A stretch of 64,000 nucleotides of DNA. Origin: Prochilodus magdalenae (lineage: Eukaryota > Chordata > Actinopteri > Characiformes > Prochilodontidae). Below the pieces are notes generated by a model. It saw only the letters and a list, made by a program, of their open reading frames with translations. It made no database searches and was not told where the DNA came from. The position numbers and the translations under genes were made by a program. Positions 1 to 12,486 of the stretch are shown here, piece after piece. Numbering within the stretch: the first letter of the stretch is position 1; every line of letters starts with the position of its first letter. The stretch is from assembly GCA_024036415.1 (NCBI GenBank), contig JAMWET010000640.1, forward strand, positions 1 to 64,000, read 5' to 3'.

Positions 1-415
1 AAGTGACACCAGGCCTTCTGGACATGTGACACGTGACAACAAACCACTCAACACACAGATTCGTTGGTCATCTCCAGCAAGGCAAAAGCGAGACGCATCA
101 CTGAGTATGAGTCACCATTGATGAGACAGCCTGGCACGACACCATTGCAGTCTTTGGCAACGCAGACATGGTGTTCAGGGCAGTCATTGTAACGGCCCAC
201 ATGCATGTAGTCCTCCGTGGTGCAGGTGTCTGGCTATGGTGCTGGCACTAACAGGATGACTCATGGAGGCATCACTGCTCCCTGGACGTCTACAATAATT
301 GCTGTTGGGTCAGTCAGGTACAGTGATAAGACCCGGCCTTGCTGACATTACATGGTCAGCCAAGTTTTATCTCGTTGTTTGATTCCGTCATTCCACTTTC
401 ACCTCCACCAAATCA
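1..415 (-). mobile_element. Degraded Tc1-like element, family A (cut by window edge)
   Basis: The sequence matches, in the same orientation, the better-preserved copy at 11575-12235. Shared stretches are the segment ending in the CCAGGCCTTCTGGACATG motif, the GATTCGTTGGTC motif, and the block around ACACCATTGCAGTCTTTGG. The decayed reverse-strand frame corresponds to the transposase VIFSDESRF region. Only the 5' half of the element is present because the window starts inside it. It is not coding. Confidence 0.65.
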
Positions 416-2330
416 CCAATTCTGGCTCTAAGTCACAAATAGTTTGTCTTCCCTTATATACACTTATATACAGTCCCAGTTGAAAGTTTAAACATGGCAC
501 CTCATAGAAGGTTCTCCAGTCCAACCCAAAAACCTCCAAAGTTGAACTTTCCAGGAGGCTTCAATAACTTGCAATGGACATTGATATAACAGGCCTGTGT
601 ATCATGTTGAAGAAATACCTGCTGAAGTTAGCATGCTAACCAGCTAGCCCCACACTGTCCTGTCTTGTAATACCACTTTGTTCCTGAAGAGGCAATAGTG
701 AGTCACGTTAGCATAGATGTTAGAATTAGTCCAACATGAGAGGATGAAGAAGTAGCGCTGCTGCCCCGGAGGCTAACTTCTCAGTCATGTTCAATCAGGA
801 GGTTCTGCTCCCTGTTAGATTGTTTAAGAACAGATAGCCAAGGAAAGAAAGAATGAACGATGGCTGAAGCTGTTGAGAAGCAATCAGTATAATAACCGCC
901 GCTGACCGTCTCTTTTAATAAGTTGAGTTAATGTTGACGTTAGCCTAGCTGGAGTTAGCATAGCTGGAGTTAGCATAGCTGGAGTTAGCATAGCAGATCT
1001 GTCTGGGGCGAGCCAACGAATCATTACAGAGGTGTACAGGACCACAGTGTAACGTGTACCCGCTGGGCACTGATGCAGATTAGCTGATGCTAATGCATTC
1101 TTGCTTTTATAATGTTATAATGTTAGTGGAGGGGTCATGCTAAGTATGGCTCCAATGCACCATCAAGCCATGATTTCATGCCCACCCAAAAAATCCTGAA
1201 CACAAACACACAAAATAAGTCTTATTCCATAATTTAGTTTATAATAGTTATATTAGTCATACAATAGTTTTCAGCCATTATTACATAACATGTATCATAT
1301 ATTCAGAAACCAATCTCTGACTTCCCTTTACTCTACGTTTAGTAGTTAAAGAGCCAATCCACCTTTCAGCCTCCATTTCATCCAGCACCTCTACCCAGGC
1401 ACCATAATGCCTGTAGGCTATGCTTGTTGAAAGGTTCTCAGTGCTGTGGAAAAGAAAAATCTAAAGAATAGAGAATTATTTATAAGGTTAAATAATTAGT
1501 CACATTAATGTGGTATAATAATTTATGAAGGAAGAAATGGTCTAACCATACATCAAAAAAAGTAGACGTAGATGTAATAACATATAATTGATTGCCATAA
1601 GGATCAGTGATATTATGAAGAAGCCCAGTTAGTTTAGCATAATTTGGGATGCTTTATCAAACACAAGAGCCCAACAGAACTACCTTCTTATATGACTTAC
1701 TTGAAAGCCGATGTTCCCATTGCTTCACACTAGATTGACCTCTGTGAAATGAGCTATATAGACCTACTGGACCAGTACATTGTAGGCTTGGAGGTGTGGA
1801 TTTAGCATCGCCAGTTGACTGGTGCTTCATTTATTAGCTCATTTTTTCAACAAGGTAAAAGTTTATTGTTCTAATACGCCAGCAACAGCCTATTCTCTAA
1901 CGGCTCCCATGCCAACGCAATGCTAATGGCGTTACTCATGTGATCACATGGCAGATTCTCGATTGCTCTTGATGAATAATCACTTCACATATAAGCAGGT
2001 CCATTCTCTGAAGGCTCCATTTTTAGAGTGGACAGTGAGTAGCCCTTTACGAGAAGAGGTGCTGAAAGCCGTGAAAGCTCTAGTCCAGCTCTGTTAGCGG
2101 TGCTAAACAGAAACCAAGATATTTGGCGTAGAACTGTGTGTCCAGAGTCGTCCCAGAATCGAACTGGGAATTAATAACACACAAGAAAGTCGTAAGTATA
2201 ACCTGCAGCAGAGCTGACAGACAGATGTATTGTGTGAGCTCGTTTCAGCCAACAGTAGCTGCTACCTGCTAACCGCTTCTACCACTTGCTGGCTTTAGAG
2301 AATCCTGCTGTGTAAGAGTCCACCAGAAAA
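416..2330. other. Gene-free stretch
   Basis: I see no exon, RNA gene or recognised transposon here. A short array of a 15-bp unit (GTTAGCATAGCTGGA), about three copies, lies at 946-995. The rest is ordinary AT-rich fish intergenic sequence. Confidence 0.4.
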
Positions 2331-2745
2331 GTGTACTGGTTGTACAGTGTCTGGGTTTGTGTTGGACCAAATTCCTCAGTTCTGTTTGATTCTCTACACT
2401 ACTGGAACCATGTCTCCCAAACTCCAGATCAGATATTGTATTAGATCTGTGTATTTAGAAAATCACTAATGACCTCCAGAAGCCTGTTTTTAGAACCATG
2501 GGCTGAGCGGTTCACCCCAGCCATCCGCTCGCCAGTCTCTCTGTAGGTCACTTGAGGTCATCTTACGGTGGTTAAGGGACATATGGAATGAGGTGGCGCT
2601 TCATTCACGGTCAGTAGAGTAGAGAGTGGGTTTGGCCCTCTGCCAGTCTGTAGCTGTGTTGTCCTGTGTGTTTGCTGCTGGACCTTGTTCTTATGAACCA
2701 GACGTTCACTGTATCTGCCAGTAAAGCTAGAATTTTTTTTTTTTT
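2330..2745 (+). repeat. Dispersed repeat, copy 1 (partner at 46935-47395)
   Basis: This segment is the reverse complement of 46935-47395, with moderate divergence. Both carry, in opposite orientation, the GATCAGATATTGTATTAGAT block, the TTTTTAGAACCATG block, the GTAGGTCA/GAGGTCATCTTA block and the CTTGTTCTTATGAACCAGA block. In the other copy the ends look like inverted repeats containing TCTGGAAAAA. That suggests a short non-autonomous DNA transposon, but I do not recognise the family. A poly-T run follows at 2731. Confidence 0.55.
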
Positions 2746-3529
2746 TTTTGAGGAGTCTCTTATTTATTTCCAGAAGCTTTTAAAATAGATATATATAAAG
2801 TAATAGGATTATAAGTGATATTATATAATTAGTCACTAATTAAGTGACCACGTAATCTAGGTGGTCTTGTTTTATTTCTATTTTCAGTCTATCAGTTTTA
2901 CTTTAGCCCCCAGTTTTCCCGTATAAGTTGGCCTTTACTATAGTTCATCACTGTACAGCGGTTAACAGCTCAAAATACTGAAACACAGACACAATCATTG
3001 TACAGTTCAATGCTATATTGACCACAAAACTGGAAATGTCCATGGAAATCTGGTCACCTTAGCATGAAACTCCAGAGAGAAAAGATCCTGCCAAGAACAT
3101 TTTACCGGCAAACTCTCTCTGTGCATAAACGTGTTTGCTTGTCACGTCCCATTACATGCTTTTCCATGCTTAATTTGGGCCAATTATTAATATTTAAATG
3201 TGGCTAAGTTTAAAGTTTGGGTCTGCAGTTTGGTACAATAATAATGTCATTATATTCTAAGCTCCTTTGAAGTGAAGTCACAGAACCCAGAACCTGGTTT
3301 AGATTAAATTATTTTTGTTGGTGCCACAAAGAACCTGCCTGGTTCTACAAAAAACTCCTAGTGGCAAGATATAAGACTTTTTTCCAAACGGATTATTTCT
3401 AAAATTTTTCCTTTATGGATTTATAACTTGGTTCTTCTGTTTTTTCCTGTCCCTGACATAACTCTTTTCATTCTCATATGTTTAAAACAAGAGCTTCTGT
3501 AGCCTGCTGATTAACTTACCTTACCTCAA

Positions 3530-4440
3530 GATATAGTGCCCTTACCTCAAGGCATCTAGCATAATTGATTACTATGGTAATAGCTGCATAGCTAGTTGCT
3601 TAGCTATAATCGCTAGGCTACCTAAGTTATCTTTAAACTCAAGCCAGCTAATATTTCTAGCAATAGCTAGTTATTTAACTAGCTGATTAACTCACTCAGC
3701 TAACTTGTTAGCTCGATAGCAAGAAAGTATGTTAGCTACAATATGAATATTGTTAGTGGCTATCTTACTAGCCAGCTAATATTTCTAGCAATAGCTAGTT
3801 CTTTAGCTGTTAGCTCATAGGCTAACTTTTTAAAGTTTTCTGAGACAATTAAGGCCATCATGCTTGACAGCATAAAACCATGCTATCTATCATTGTCATA
3901 ATCTAACTAGCCAGCTAATATTATTAGCCTTAGCTAGTTATTTAACTAGCTGTTTAACTCACTCAGCTAACTTGCTTGCTTGATAGCAAGAAAGTATGCT
4001 AGCTACAATATGAATATTGTTAGTGGTTATTTTACTAGCCAGCTAATATTTCCAGCTTTTGCTAGCTAGTTAACTAGATGGTTAACTTTCCAGGCCAGTT
4101 TTAGTTTTCTCAAATCAACATCGCCATGCTAACTTGGGAGCATTTAAGCATGCTAGCTAAAATTAGCATTATCTTAGCTTTTAAGAAATATTCTTAATAT
4201 TAATATTAATATTCTTAAATTTAGCTAGCTCTTAAGGTAACTGGTTGACTCCCTAGGCTAACTTAGTTTTCTGAGGTAAACGTCATCATGTTAGCCTGAT
4301 AGCATGAAAGCATGCTAGCTACCATTTGCATAATGTTAGTTGCCTATCTAACTAGCCATAATGTTTCTATATTTTGATCATTTTTTAAATAAAATAAACT
4401 TAACTGTGGTAGCTCAATAACATGCTAGCTCTAAAACATT
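3530..4440. repeat. GCTA/TAGC-rich low-complexity region
   Basis: The stretch is packed with GCTAGC, CTAGCTAG, TTAGCTA and CAGCTAA motifs and contains internal near-duplicates: the block with CTAGCCAGCTAATATT recurs around 3640, 3770, 3905 and 4035. It looks like an old, diverged tandem array with a period of very roughly 130-270 bp. No coding potential. Confidence 0.5.
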
Positions 4441-5585
4441 TTATGAAACTTAAAATTTCAGATTTCAGTCACAGCAACAACAAGAAGTGCATATGAAGGC
4501 AGAGGAAAACCAGATCAGAGGAAGAATTTACAGTATGCTGTGTAAAAGCAGCCCTTTGATTATGAAGATTAATAAAATACATTTTTTCTTCAATTAAAAT
4601 ATTTAGCGTGTGCCCTGACGAATGCTGCTTTCACTGCTATGTCGCTTTGTTGGCCGACCTTGTGAGTCACTCTAGCGGTTTCCAAAAACAAGAAAGAAAG
4701 AAAAAGGTTGTGGTGTGTCATCCCACCGAGGCTGCGAGACTTTATGTCTCTTGGGCGAAACCCAGGGGTGTCAAGGTCCCTCCATCTGTGGCTGAGATGC
4801 AGGCAGATGGTTGGGATAATTACTTGAAGCCTGAGGAGGACAGACATGCAGAATAGCACTTGAAGAGACATTATGATGGAATTCAAATGCCCTCGAGCTG
4901 GCCACAGGAGCGGCCCATGCGAGCTAGGAGGGGGAATGTACAGATTAGCGCATGACTAGCGTCACAGGAACAAAGTTTCTTTGACATTGGGCAACACGGA
5001 GGCTAAGTTTTTAATGCTAGTCTGGACGTATCCAGAGTTCCTTTCAAATCCCTTTCCATCAGACTGAAGCACTTGGGGAATGTGTTAACAGCCTGGGAAT
5101 TATGTCAAGGACTATGCCAAGGTTCAGTCAAGTGGACGTTCTCCGCGGACTCCCCACTATTAAGCTGGAACTTTGATAACAGCGTAAACTGATAACGGTC
5201 TTTGGGCAATGAGGAATGAGGGTTGGAGCCAGTAAACTTTTGTTGATGTCTTTGTTTTTATTGCTTTCCAGAACCCTGACGTGACCTACTTGGGATGTTC
5301 CGTGACCAGCCACACTCCCTCATCTGCTTTACAGCATCCCCCATTACCCTACAGTGCTACTTATCTCCAGTTTCATTTCCTGGCTGAGAATAAAAGGTAC
5401 TCCAGCGCTGTTCAACCTAAGCTCTGTCTGCTGCTCCTATAACTTCAGGATGATTACCATGGACAGCAATTCCAAGATGTTTCCCTGTACTGGGAAAAAA
5501 CAGCATCCTTATAGTAGAGGCCAACGTGCAGATGCGGGAGCCCACAGAGTCCCTACAAAGAAGCTTCTATTACAGTCACCATCAA
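4441..5585. other. Gene-free stretch
   Basis: No exon with usable splice sites, RNA gene or recognised repeat. An open frame on the plus strand at 4608-4856 has no methionine start (it opens with GTG), no recognised domain and no splice context, so I do not call it. Confidence 0.35.
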
Positions 5586-5866
5586 GAAAATGGCTGCCCC
5601 CAGAAGGAGGTGTGGGGTTGCAGTGCTGCTGGGAAGGAACATGAAGGTCACCAGGAACAATCAATGATGATCAATTTAGACTGATATGATCAATATTTAT
5701 TTGTACAGGTTCCTAATGGTGTCCTGTGATAATCCACAGTTCCTGCACATGGTGCGGTAGGGGTGGAGGTGGAGTGATGGCAGACACTCTGGGCATGTGA
5801 CGTGTGACCACAAACCATTCATCTTGGTGCTAACCATGATGCCTCCACAAAAGGATTCGTTGGTCG
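5586..5866 (-). mobile_element. Truncated Tc1-like element, family A
   Basis: It begins with the CCCAGAAGGAGGTGTGGGGT end shared with the copies at 11600 and 45470. It continues through the TTAGACTGATATGATCAATA block and the GTCCTGTGATAATCCA block, and stops at AAAGGATTCGTTGGTC. The 25-bp minisatellite begins immediately afterwards. Heavily decayed and not coding. Confidence 0.65.
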
Positions 5867-8075
5867 GTTAGGGTTCAGTGGTTAGAGTTCAGTGTTAAAG
5901 TAGGGGGTTAGTGTTTAGTGTAAATTTAGAGGTTAGGGTTCAGTGTAAATGTAGGTGTTAGGGTTTAGTGTAAATGTAGGGGGTTAGTGTTTAGTGTAAA
6001 TTTAGAGGTTAGGGTTCAGTGTAAATGTAGGTGTTAGGGTTTAGTGTAAATGTAGGGGGTTAGTGTTTAGTGTAAATTTAGAGGTTAGGGTTCATTGTAA
6101 ATGTAGGGGTTAGGGTTCAGTGTAAATGTAGGGTGTTAGTGTTTAGTGTAAAAGTAGGGGTTAGGGTTCAGTGTAAAAGTAGGGGATAGGGTTTAGTGTA
6201 AAATGTTGGGGTGTGGTGTTTTAGTGTAAATTTTTAGAGGTTACGGGTTTCATTGGTAAATGTAGGGGTTAGGTGTTCCGTGTACATGTAGGGTGTAGTT
6301 TTAGATGTTTAGTGTAAAACGTAAGGTTAGGGTTTCAGTGTAAAAAAGTTTCGGGATAGGGGGTTTAGTGGGGTTCAAATTTACGGGGTTGGATTTGTAG
6401 TGTAAATTTTCGGAAATTTAGGGTTTACGTGTAAATGTAGGACTGCGGGTTTAAAGTTACAGTTATTAGTCGGTTAGGCGGTTTAGTGTAAAATGCCTGG
6501 TAAGGGTTAGAGTTTAGAGTAAATGTAAGGTTTACGGTTTAGTATATATTTAGGGGTCAGGGTTTAGTACAGATTTAGGAGTTAAGAGTTTTGTGTAAAT
6601 TTACGGGTTAGGGTTTAGTGTAAATGTAAAGGTTAGGGTTTAGTATAAACACACTTTAAGACGTGTTTAGTCGGTTAATATGCTAACATGTAAAGGTCCA
6701 GGGTTTTACCTGAGGGTACTATGTATAGAGGATTTTGAGTTTAGTACACAAGATGTAGGGCGTTTAGGGTCTTTAGTGTTACAATTGTCAAGGCCGGTTA
6801 TGGTTTAGTATAGATTTAGGGGTTAGGGTCTAGTACAGATTTAGGGGCCAGGGTTTAGTATAGATTTAGGGATCAGGGTTTAGTGTAAATGCAGGGGTTA
6901 TGGTTAGTATAGATTTAGGGGTATCGTAAATTCAGTATACATAGGGTTTTCGGTGGGTCCATTGTTTTAGTATAAACGTTAAGGGGTTTAGTTGTTCTTA
7001 AAGTATAGATTTTTAGTGTTCAGGGTTTAGTTAGTATATGTAAGGATCTCATGGGTTTAACACATAGAATTATTTTAGGGGTGCACCAGGGTTTGTGTAA
7101 AATGTCAGCGGTACAATCGTTTTTTAGTATAGAGTTTTAGAGGGGTCAGGGTTAGGTGTAAAGTGTATAGTGGTTAGTGTTGTTTAGCTCATAGATCTAG
7201 GGGTGAGTGGTTTAGTGGGAAATCTAAGGAGTCCCCCGGGTTTAGTGGCTTAGTTGATAAAGGGATAGTGTTTTTGAGCGTAGAATTTAGGGGGTTTAGG
7301 GTTTTAGTGTATAATGTAAGGGTTACGGGTTTAGTATAGATTTTAGGTCTTTAAGGGGTTGTCAGGGGTTTAGTTCCCCTAAATGTAAGCCGATTAGGGT
7401 TTTAGTATAGATTTAAGGACCCACAGGGTTTTAGTGGTAAATCTGTAAGGGTTAGTGTTTAATATACGATTTAAGGAGTCCAGGTTTTATTGATATATGT
7501 AAGGGAGATTAGGTTTTTTAGCAAATAATTTAGGGGTCCAGGCTTTTAGTGTAAATGTAAGGGTTATGGTTTAGTATAGATTTAGGGGTCAGGGTTTAGT
7601 GTAAATGTAAGGGTTAGTGTTTAGCATAGATCTAGGGGTGAGGGTTTAGTGTAAATCTAGAGGTTAGGGTTTAGTGTTAATGTAAAGGTTAGTGTTTAGC
7701 ATAGATTTAGGGGTTAGGGTTTAGTGTAAATGTAAGGGTTAGGGTTTAGTATAGATTTAGGGTTTAGGGTTTAGGGTTTAGTGTAAATGTAAGGGTTAGG
7801 GTTTAGTATAGGTTTAGGGTTTAGTGTAAATGTAAGGGTTAGGGTTTAGTATAGATTTAGGGGTCAGGGTTTAGTGTAAATGTAAGGGTTAGGGTTTAGT
7901 ATAGATTTAGGGGTCAGGGTTTAAGGTAAATGTAAGGGTTAGGGTTTGTATAGATGTAGGGGTTAGGGTTTTGTGTAAATATAAGGGTGAGTGTTTAGTA
8001 CAGAGTTTAGGGGTTAGGGTTTAGCGTAAATGTAAGGGTTAGGGTTTAGTGTAGATTTAGGGTTTAGTATAAATG
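5862..8075. repeat. 25-bp minisatellite with telomere-like core
   Basis: The unit is GTTTAGTGTAAATGTAAGGG plus TTAGG. Versions alternate with GTTTAGTATAGATTTAGGGG plus TCAGG, so a 50-bp dimer is the clearer higher-order unit, and roughly 85 units are present. Each holds TTAGGG- or TTTAGGG-like words without being a true telomeric repeat. The ends (5870-6180 and 7560-8070) are regular. The middle is irregular with many single-base insertions. Confidence 0.9.
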
Positions 8076-8079
8076 CAGG

Positions 8080-9100
8080 CATTAGGATGCCATGATATCA
8101 GTCATTTCCATAACAGCCTTTATAGTGCATATGAATCTCTGATATAAAACACGGCACTTTGAAACAGGCGTGGACGTGTGGCCTCCTATCAGGGAGATAG
8201 TCCTGGAAATTAATTATAGAGGCCTAGGGGTAATATTAGACCTCATTACTTACTTGAGCCAGCACACAGACTTTTACGGGCTATTACAGCCACACCTGAT
8301 TGCTGGGCTCTATCCCGAGACGTGTATTAAACACTCCAGAGTGACTGCGCGGTATCTGATAAATAAAGCAGGCTAATTAAATCCTCAGGTCCTCTGTTGA
8401 TGATTCACGTAAGGTTGGCCACTATTTTAATTAGCCTCACCGTCTTTCTCGGGGTAAGAGCGTGGGTGGAAACCACCATGAAGGTGACAAAACAGACATA
8501 TTAATTTGCAGAGTCGCTCGCTTGAAGATAATTACTTCTACAGGTGTTGGTGGGCGCCCTCCACTTTTTATTGGCCCCCTGACTGTCAGGCAATAATTGC
8601 TTACAAGCTCCGGCTCTGTTTACACTTCAAAGGAAAAGGCTATAAAAAAAAACCCGGTCACGATTGACAGCGGGACACAAGCTTGTTGCATCTCCCTGAA
8701 AAATGGAAGTAGAAGAAGTGATGCTCTAGGAGAACTTCTTTTGGTTCCATAAAGAATGTTGGAATGGATGATTCTGGTACATCACAGTAAAAGTCTTCGT
8801 GGAGAACCTCTGCTTAAAAGGTTCTTCATGGATCTACGACTGGCTTGTATGTGTAACAAAAACACAAGGTCTATCAGAGTCAGGTTCTTTAATAGCTTGG
8901 TTATGTGACCAAATGGCCAATTCCAAAATGCGCACCTGTGACTGAAACATGTCTAATAGCGCGTAATACCTCCACGAGCACCAGTGACAGCTGTGATTGG
9001 ATTTGGCATGGACTGGGCAAGTTTCTGGATGTAGTCCATATCAATGTTCAGACACACTAACATCAAATAATTGGTCAGCTGGTCAAGATTTGGTGGATGT
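8080..9100. other. Single-copy island; possible conserved non-coding element
   Basis: This segment separates two minisatellites and contains no repeat I can see in its first 600 bp. It has several TAAT-type homeodomain core words (TTAATTAT, GGCTAATTAAAT, TTTTAATTAGCC, ATTAATTTGC) and an ATTGG box in ordinary-composition DNA, as seen in vertebrate developmental enhancers. A short plus-strand open frame at 8170-8376 has no splice support. The 8690-8900 part carries GGTTCTT/AGAACC words like the fields at 49-51 kb. Enhancer function is inference. Confidence 0.3.
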
Positions 9101-9114
9101 GTTCCCTGGCACAA

Positions 9115-10545
9115 TCTAGCTAACAAATGTACTTTTATTAATATTAGCTACCACTTTAAACATTAGCTAGCAAATGTTCTTTAATTAATATTAGCTAGCA
9201 CTTTAAACATTAGCTAGCAAATGTACTTTTATTAATATTAGCTAGCACTTTAAACATTAGCTAGCAAATGTACTTTTGTAAATATTAGCTAGCACTTTAA
9301 ACATAGCTGGCTTGTCAAAACTAAAATGTTTTTGAAATTTTGAAATTTTAACCTTTGCACTTTATTAAACATTAACTAGCACTTTAAATATTAACAAATG
9401 AACTTTATTAAACATTAGCTAGCATTTTAAACATTAGCTATCAAATGTACCTTTGTAAACATTAGCTAGCACTTTAAACATTAGCTAACAAATGTACTTT
9501 CGTAAACATTAGCTAGCACCCTTAAACTTAGCTTACAAATGCACTTTATTAAACATTAGCTAGCACGTTAAACATTAGCTTACAAATGCACTTTCGTAAA
9601 CATTAGCTACCACTTTAAACATTAGCTAACAAGAGCACTTTATTAAACATTAGCTAGCACCCTTAAAATTAGCTTACAAATGCACTTTTGTAAACATTAG
9701 CTAGCACTTTAAACATTAGCTAACAATTGCACTTTATTAAACGTTAGCTAGCACCCTTAAAATAAGCTTACTAATGCACTTTTGTAAACATTAGCTAGCA
9801 CTTTAAACATTAGCTAACAAATGTACCTTTGTAAACATTAGCTAGCACTTTAAACATTAGCTTACAAATGCACTTTTGTAAACATTAGCTAGCACTTTAA
9901 ACATTAGCTAACAAATGTACCTTTGTAAACATTAGCTAGCACCCTTAAAATTAGCTTAAAATGCACTTTTGTAAACATTAGCTAGCACTTTAAACATTAG
10001 CTTACAAATGCACTTTCGTAAACATTAGCTAGCACTTTAAACATTAGCTAACAAGTGCACTTTATTAAACATTAGCTAGCACCCTTAAAATTAGCTTACA
10101 AATGCACTTTCGTAAACTTTAGCTAGCACTTTAAACATTAGCTAACAAATGTACCTTTGTAAACATTAGCTAGCACTTTAAACATTAGCTAACAAATGTA
10201 CCTTTGTAAACATTAGCTAGCACCCTTAAAATTAGCTTACAAATGCACTTTTGTAAACATTAGCTTACAAATGCACTTTCGTAAACATTAGCTAGCACTT
10301 TAAACATTAGCTAACAAGTGCACTTTATTAAACATTAGCTAGCACCCTTAAAATTAGCTTACAAATGCACTTTTGTAAACATTAGCTTACAAATGCACTT
10401 TCGTAAACATTAGCTAGCACTTTAAACATTAGCTAACAAGTGCACTTTATTAAACATTAGCTAGCACCCTTAAAATTAGCTTACAAATGCACTTTCGTAA
10501 ACATTAGCTAGCACTTTAAACATAGCTAGCTTGTCAAAGATGAGA
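9115..10545. repeat. 47-bp minisatellite rich in GCTAGC palindromes
   Basis: The unit combines ACATTAGCTAGCACTTTAAA with CATTAGCTAACAAATGTACC and a short TTTGTAA spacer, about 30 copies. Two sub-types (ACTTTAAACATTAGCTAAC and CCCTTAAAATTAGCTTAC) alternate in blocks, which shows higher-order amplification. A near-identical multi-unit block recurs at about 10230-10380 and 10360-10500. Confidence 0.9.
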
Positions 10546-11574
10546 TAAAATTAGCATTTTAAAATTTCACTACTACACTAGAGCTACCATTGGCCCAGAT
10601 AAACATTCTAGCATCAGTCACTATCGGTAACACTGACCCAAAAGCTCAAGAGGGGTCACTTCTGCTTTCTGTTATCTGAGAAAATCAATGTATTGGTGAG
10701 AACCTTGCGTTGACCTATTGCCCTGCTGTTGACCTGTCGGCTTGACCTAAACCTCAGCTGCTGCATGATACTTTATGCAAAAGTGTGCAACCTATTGAAC
10801 CGACACTGTACAAAGCCAGATCTGGGCCACCTGTACTTCCCAAATAAATCAGAATTCAGAGAACGGTCAGTAAAGAACATCCACGCTCTGTCCAGTGGAT
10901 CATCCCCTATCTTGTGCTTCCCTTCAGTGGCCACTTATATGATCCCACCTGATAGGGCCACTCAGTGGTGCAGCACCCAATAATAGACTCAGAAACTGAC
11001 CACTGATAAAGGGCTGCAGGGTGGCACCAGCAAAGAACGGGTCTCCAATAAAATCTCTAGTGATTCTGAATGTAAGGCTAGTTACGGGGAACAGACCGGA
11101 GCTCACGCCATGCAGTTCTGGTTGCTTTCTATGACCTTTTAGCTCCAGATGTAAATGTTCCGGATCTGCGGTTCTCACGGAGAGTCACAGTGTGTGGGCA
11201 GCTTTGTTCAGGTAAACAGCTTTCACCACTCTCCCCCAGAGCTCCATACTGCTAATGGTAATCTGCCGTGCCTCTCAAACCTATTATCTTTACTGTGGTG
11301 GATAGCGATAATCCTGAGCCAAGCAGGTCCTCCGAATCGCAAAGCGTGCCAGCCCATCTGCTTTTTAAGATGGTCTCTTGGACACACCGTGTAAGTACAA
11401 TGTGTACTTACACATGTGCCAGCTGCTGCGAAAGCTTATTCAGCAGTTTTCCATTATTATTCCTTCATAACATGGTGGAAGACGATCTGATCTGCACTAC
11501 AACATGCACAGCCATCACTTTCGACGGTAGCAGTAGCTTGTTCACCGGGACAAAAACACACAGTGCAATTAATA
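10546..11574. other. Gene-free, mostly single-copy stretch
   Basis: No exon or RNA gene is supported. Three TGACCT words lie within 38 bp (10711, 10730, 10743). They resemble nuclear-receptor half-sites, but the gaps of 13 and 7 bp do not match common direct-repeat spacing. The overlapping plus-strand frames at 11155-11648 are without recognisable domains. Confidence 0.3.
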
Positions 11575-12235
11575 TACACTCATCGTCAAAACAACAGCTG
11601 CACCCAGAAGGAAGTGTGGGGTTGCAGTGCTGTTGGGAAGGGAGATAAAGGTGACCAGGAACAATAACTGATGATCATTTTAGACTGATATGATCAATAT
11701 TGATTACACATACAGAAGTCTGTCTCTCAGTATGGCGTCGGGCCGCCGTGTTTGCTAACCCAACATGCCAGACGTCTCGGGCATTGGACCTGTAGAGGTT
11801 CCTAAGGGAGTCCTGTGATAATCCATCCCATGCAGCTTGAATATTCCCACACAGATCCTGCAGATGGTGCAGTAGGGGTGGAGGTGGAGTGACACCAGGC
11901 CTTCTGGACATGACCGCTCGTCTTGGTGCTGACCATAATGCTTCCACACACGGATTCGTTGGGCGTCTCCACCAAGACCAAAGCGGGACTCATCACTGAA
12001 GATGACCCGCTGCCATTCCGAATCACTCCGTGACAGTTTGGTACGACACCATTGCAGTCTTTGGTGAGGGTGGCGCGGTGTTAGGGAACAGCTGTCGTAA
12101 CGGTGTGTGCGCATGTAGTCCTGCATCATGTAGCCGTCTGCCAATGGTGCTGGCACTAACAGGATGACTCACGGAGGGCAGCACTGCTCGCCGAATGCCT
12201 GTATGTTGGGTCAGTCAGGTACAGCGATAATATTA
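11575..12235 (-). pseudogene. Tc1-like transposase remnant, family A (best left-side copy)
   Basis: The right-hand end starts with TACACTCATCGTCAAAACAA, the terminal repeat also seen at both ends of the copy at 18541-19290. On the minus strand a broken frame (12156 to 11755) shows the Tc1/mariner catalytic block WQRVIFSDESRF and then a VWK motif. It jumps directly to residues typical of the C-terminal end (a WDG-L-QD and RNLY pattern near 11830). The central part with the second aspartate and the glutamate of the DDE triad is missing. The same join appears in other copies, so this is a non-autonomous, internally deleted family. It cannot encode a working transposase. Confidence 0.75.
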
Positions 12236-12486
12236 TGCAGCTCAATCAATCCTGGCTGCTAGCCTAGCCAAAAGGAACACTACCAAGCTAGCAGTGGTCA
12301 CTGATAGCAGGAGGATAGCGGATGAGGGCCGGCCAGCGGTTATGCATTACACAGAACGTCTCTTTACGTCACCCATTTGCAACTTTATCTGCAGTCCAAC
12401 GTATTCATGTTTCTTTCTTTCATTATCTGTCGTCCATTAATGTAGTACATTACTAACTAGAAAGGCAAAGTTTGTTCACAAACTTT
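12236..12486. other. No feature seen
   Basis: Short spacer between a Tc1 remnant and an inverted-repeat element. I see no gene. Confidence 0.3.

Noticed and set aside
4608..4856. 82-codon plus-strand frame with a basic stretch
   Set aside because: Opens with GTG, lacks flanking splice signals and resembles no family.
5862..8075. True telomere or interstitial telomeric sequence
   Set aside because: The unit is 25 bp with TTAGGG-like words, not uninterrupted TTAGGG.
9115..10545. CRISPR-like array of regular repeats
   Set aside because: The 47-bp units are contiguous without unique spacers and the DNA is vertebrate; it is a minisatellite.
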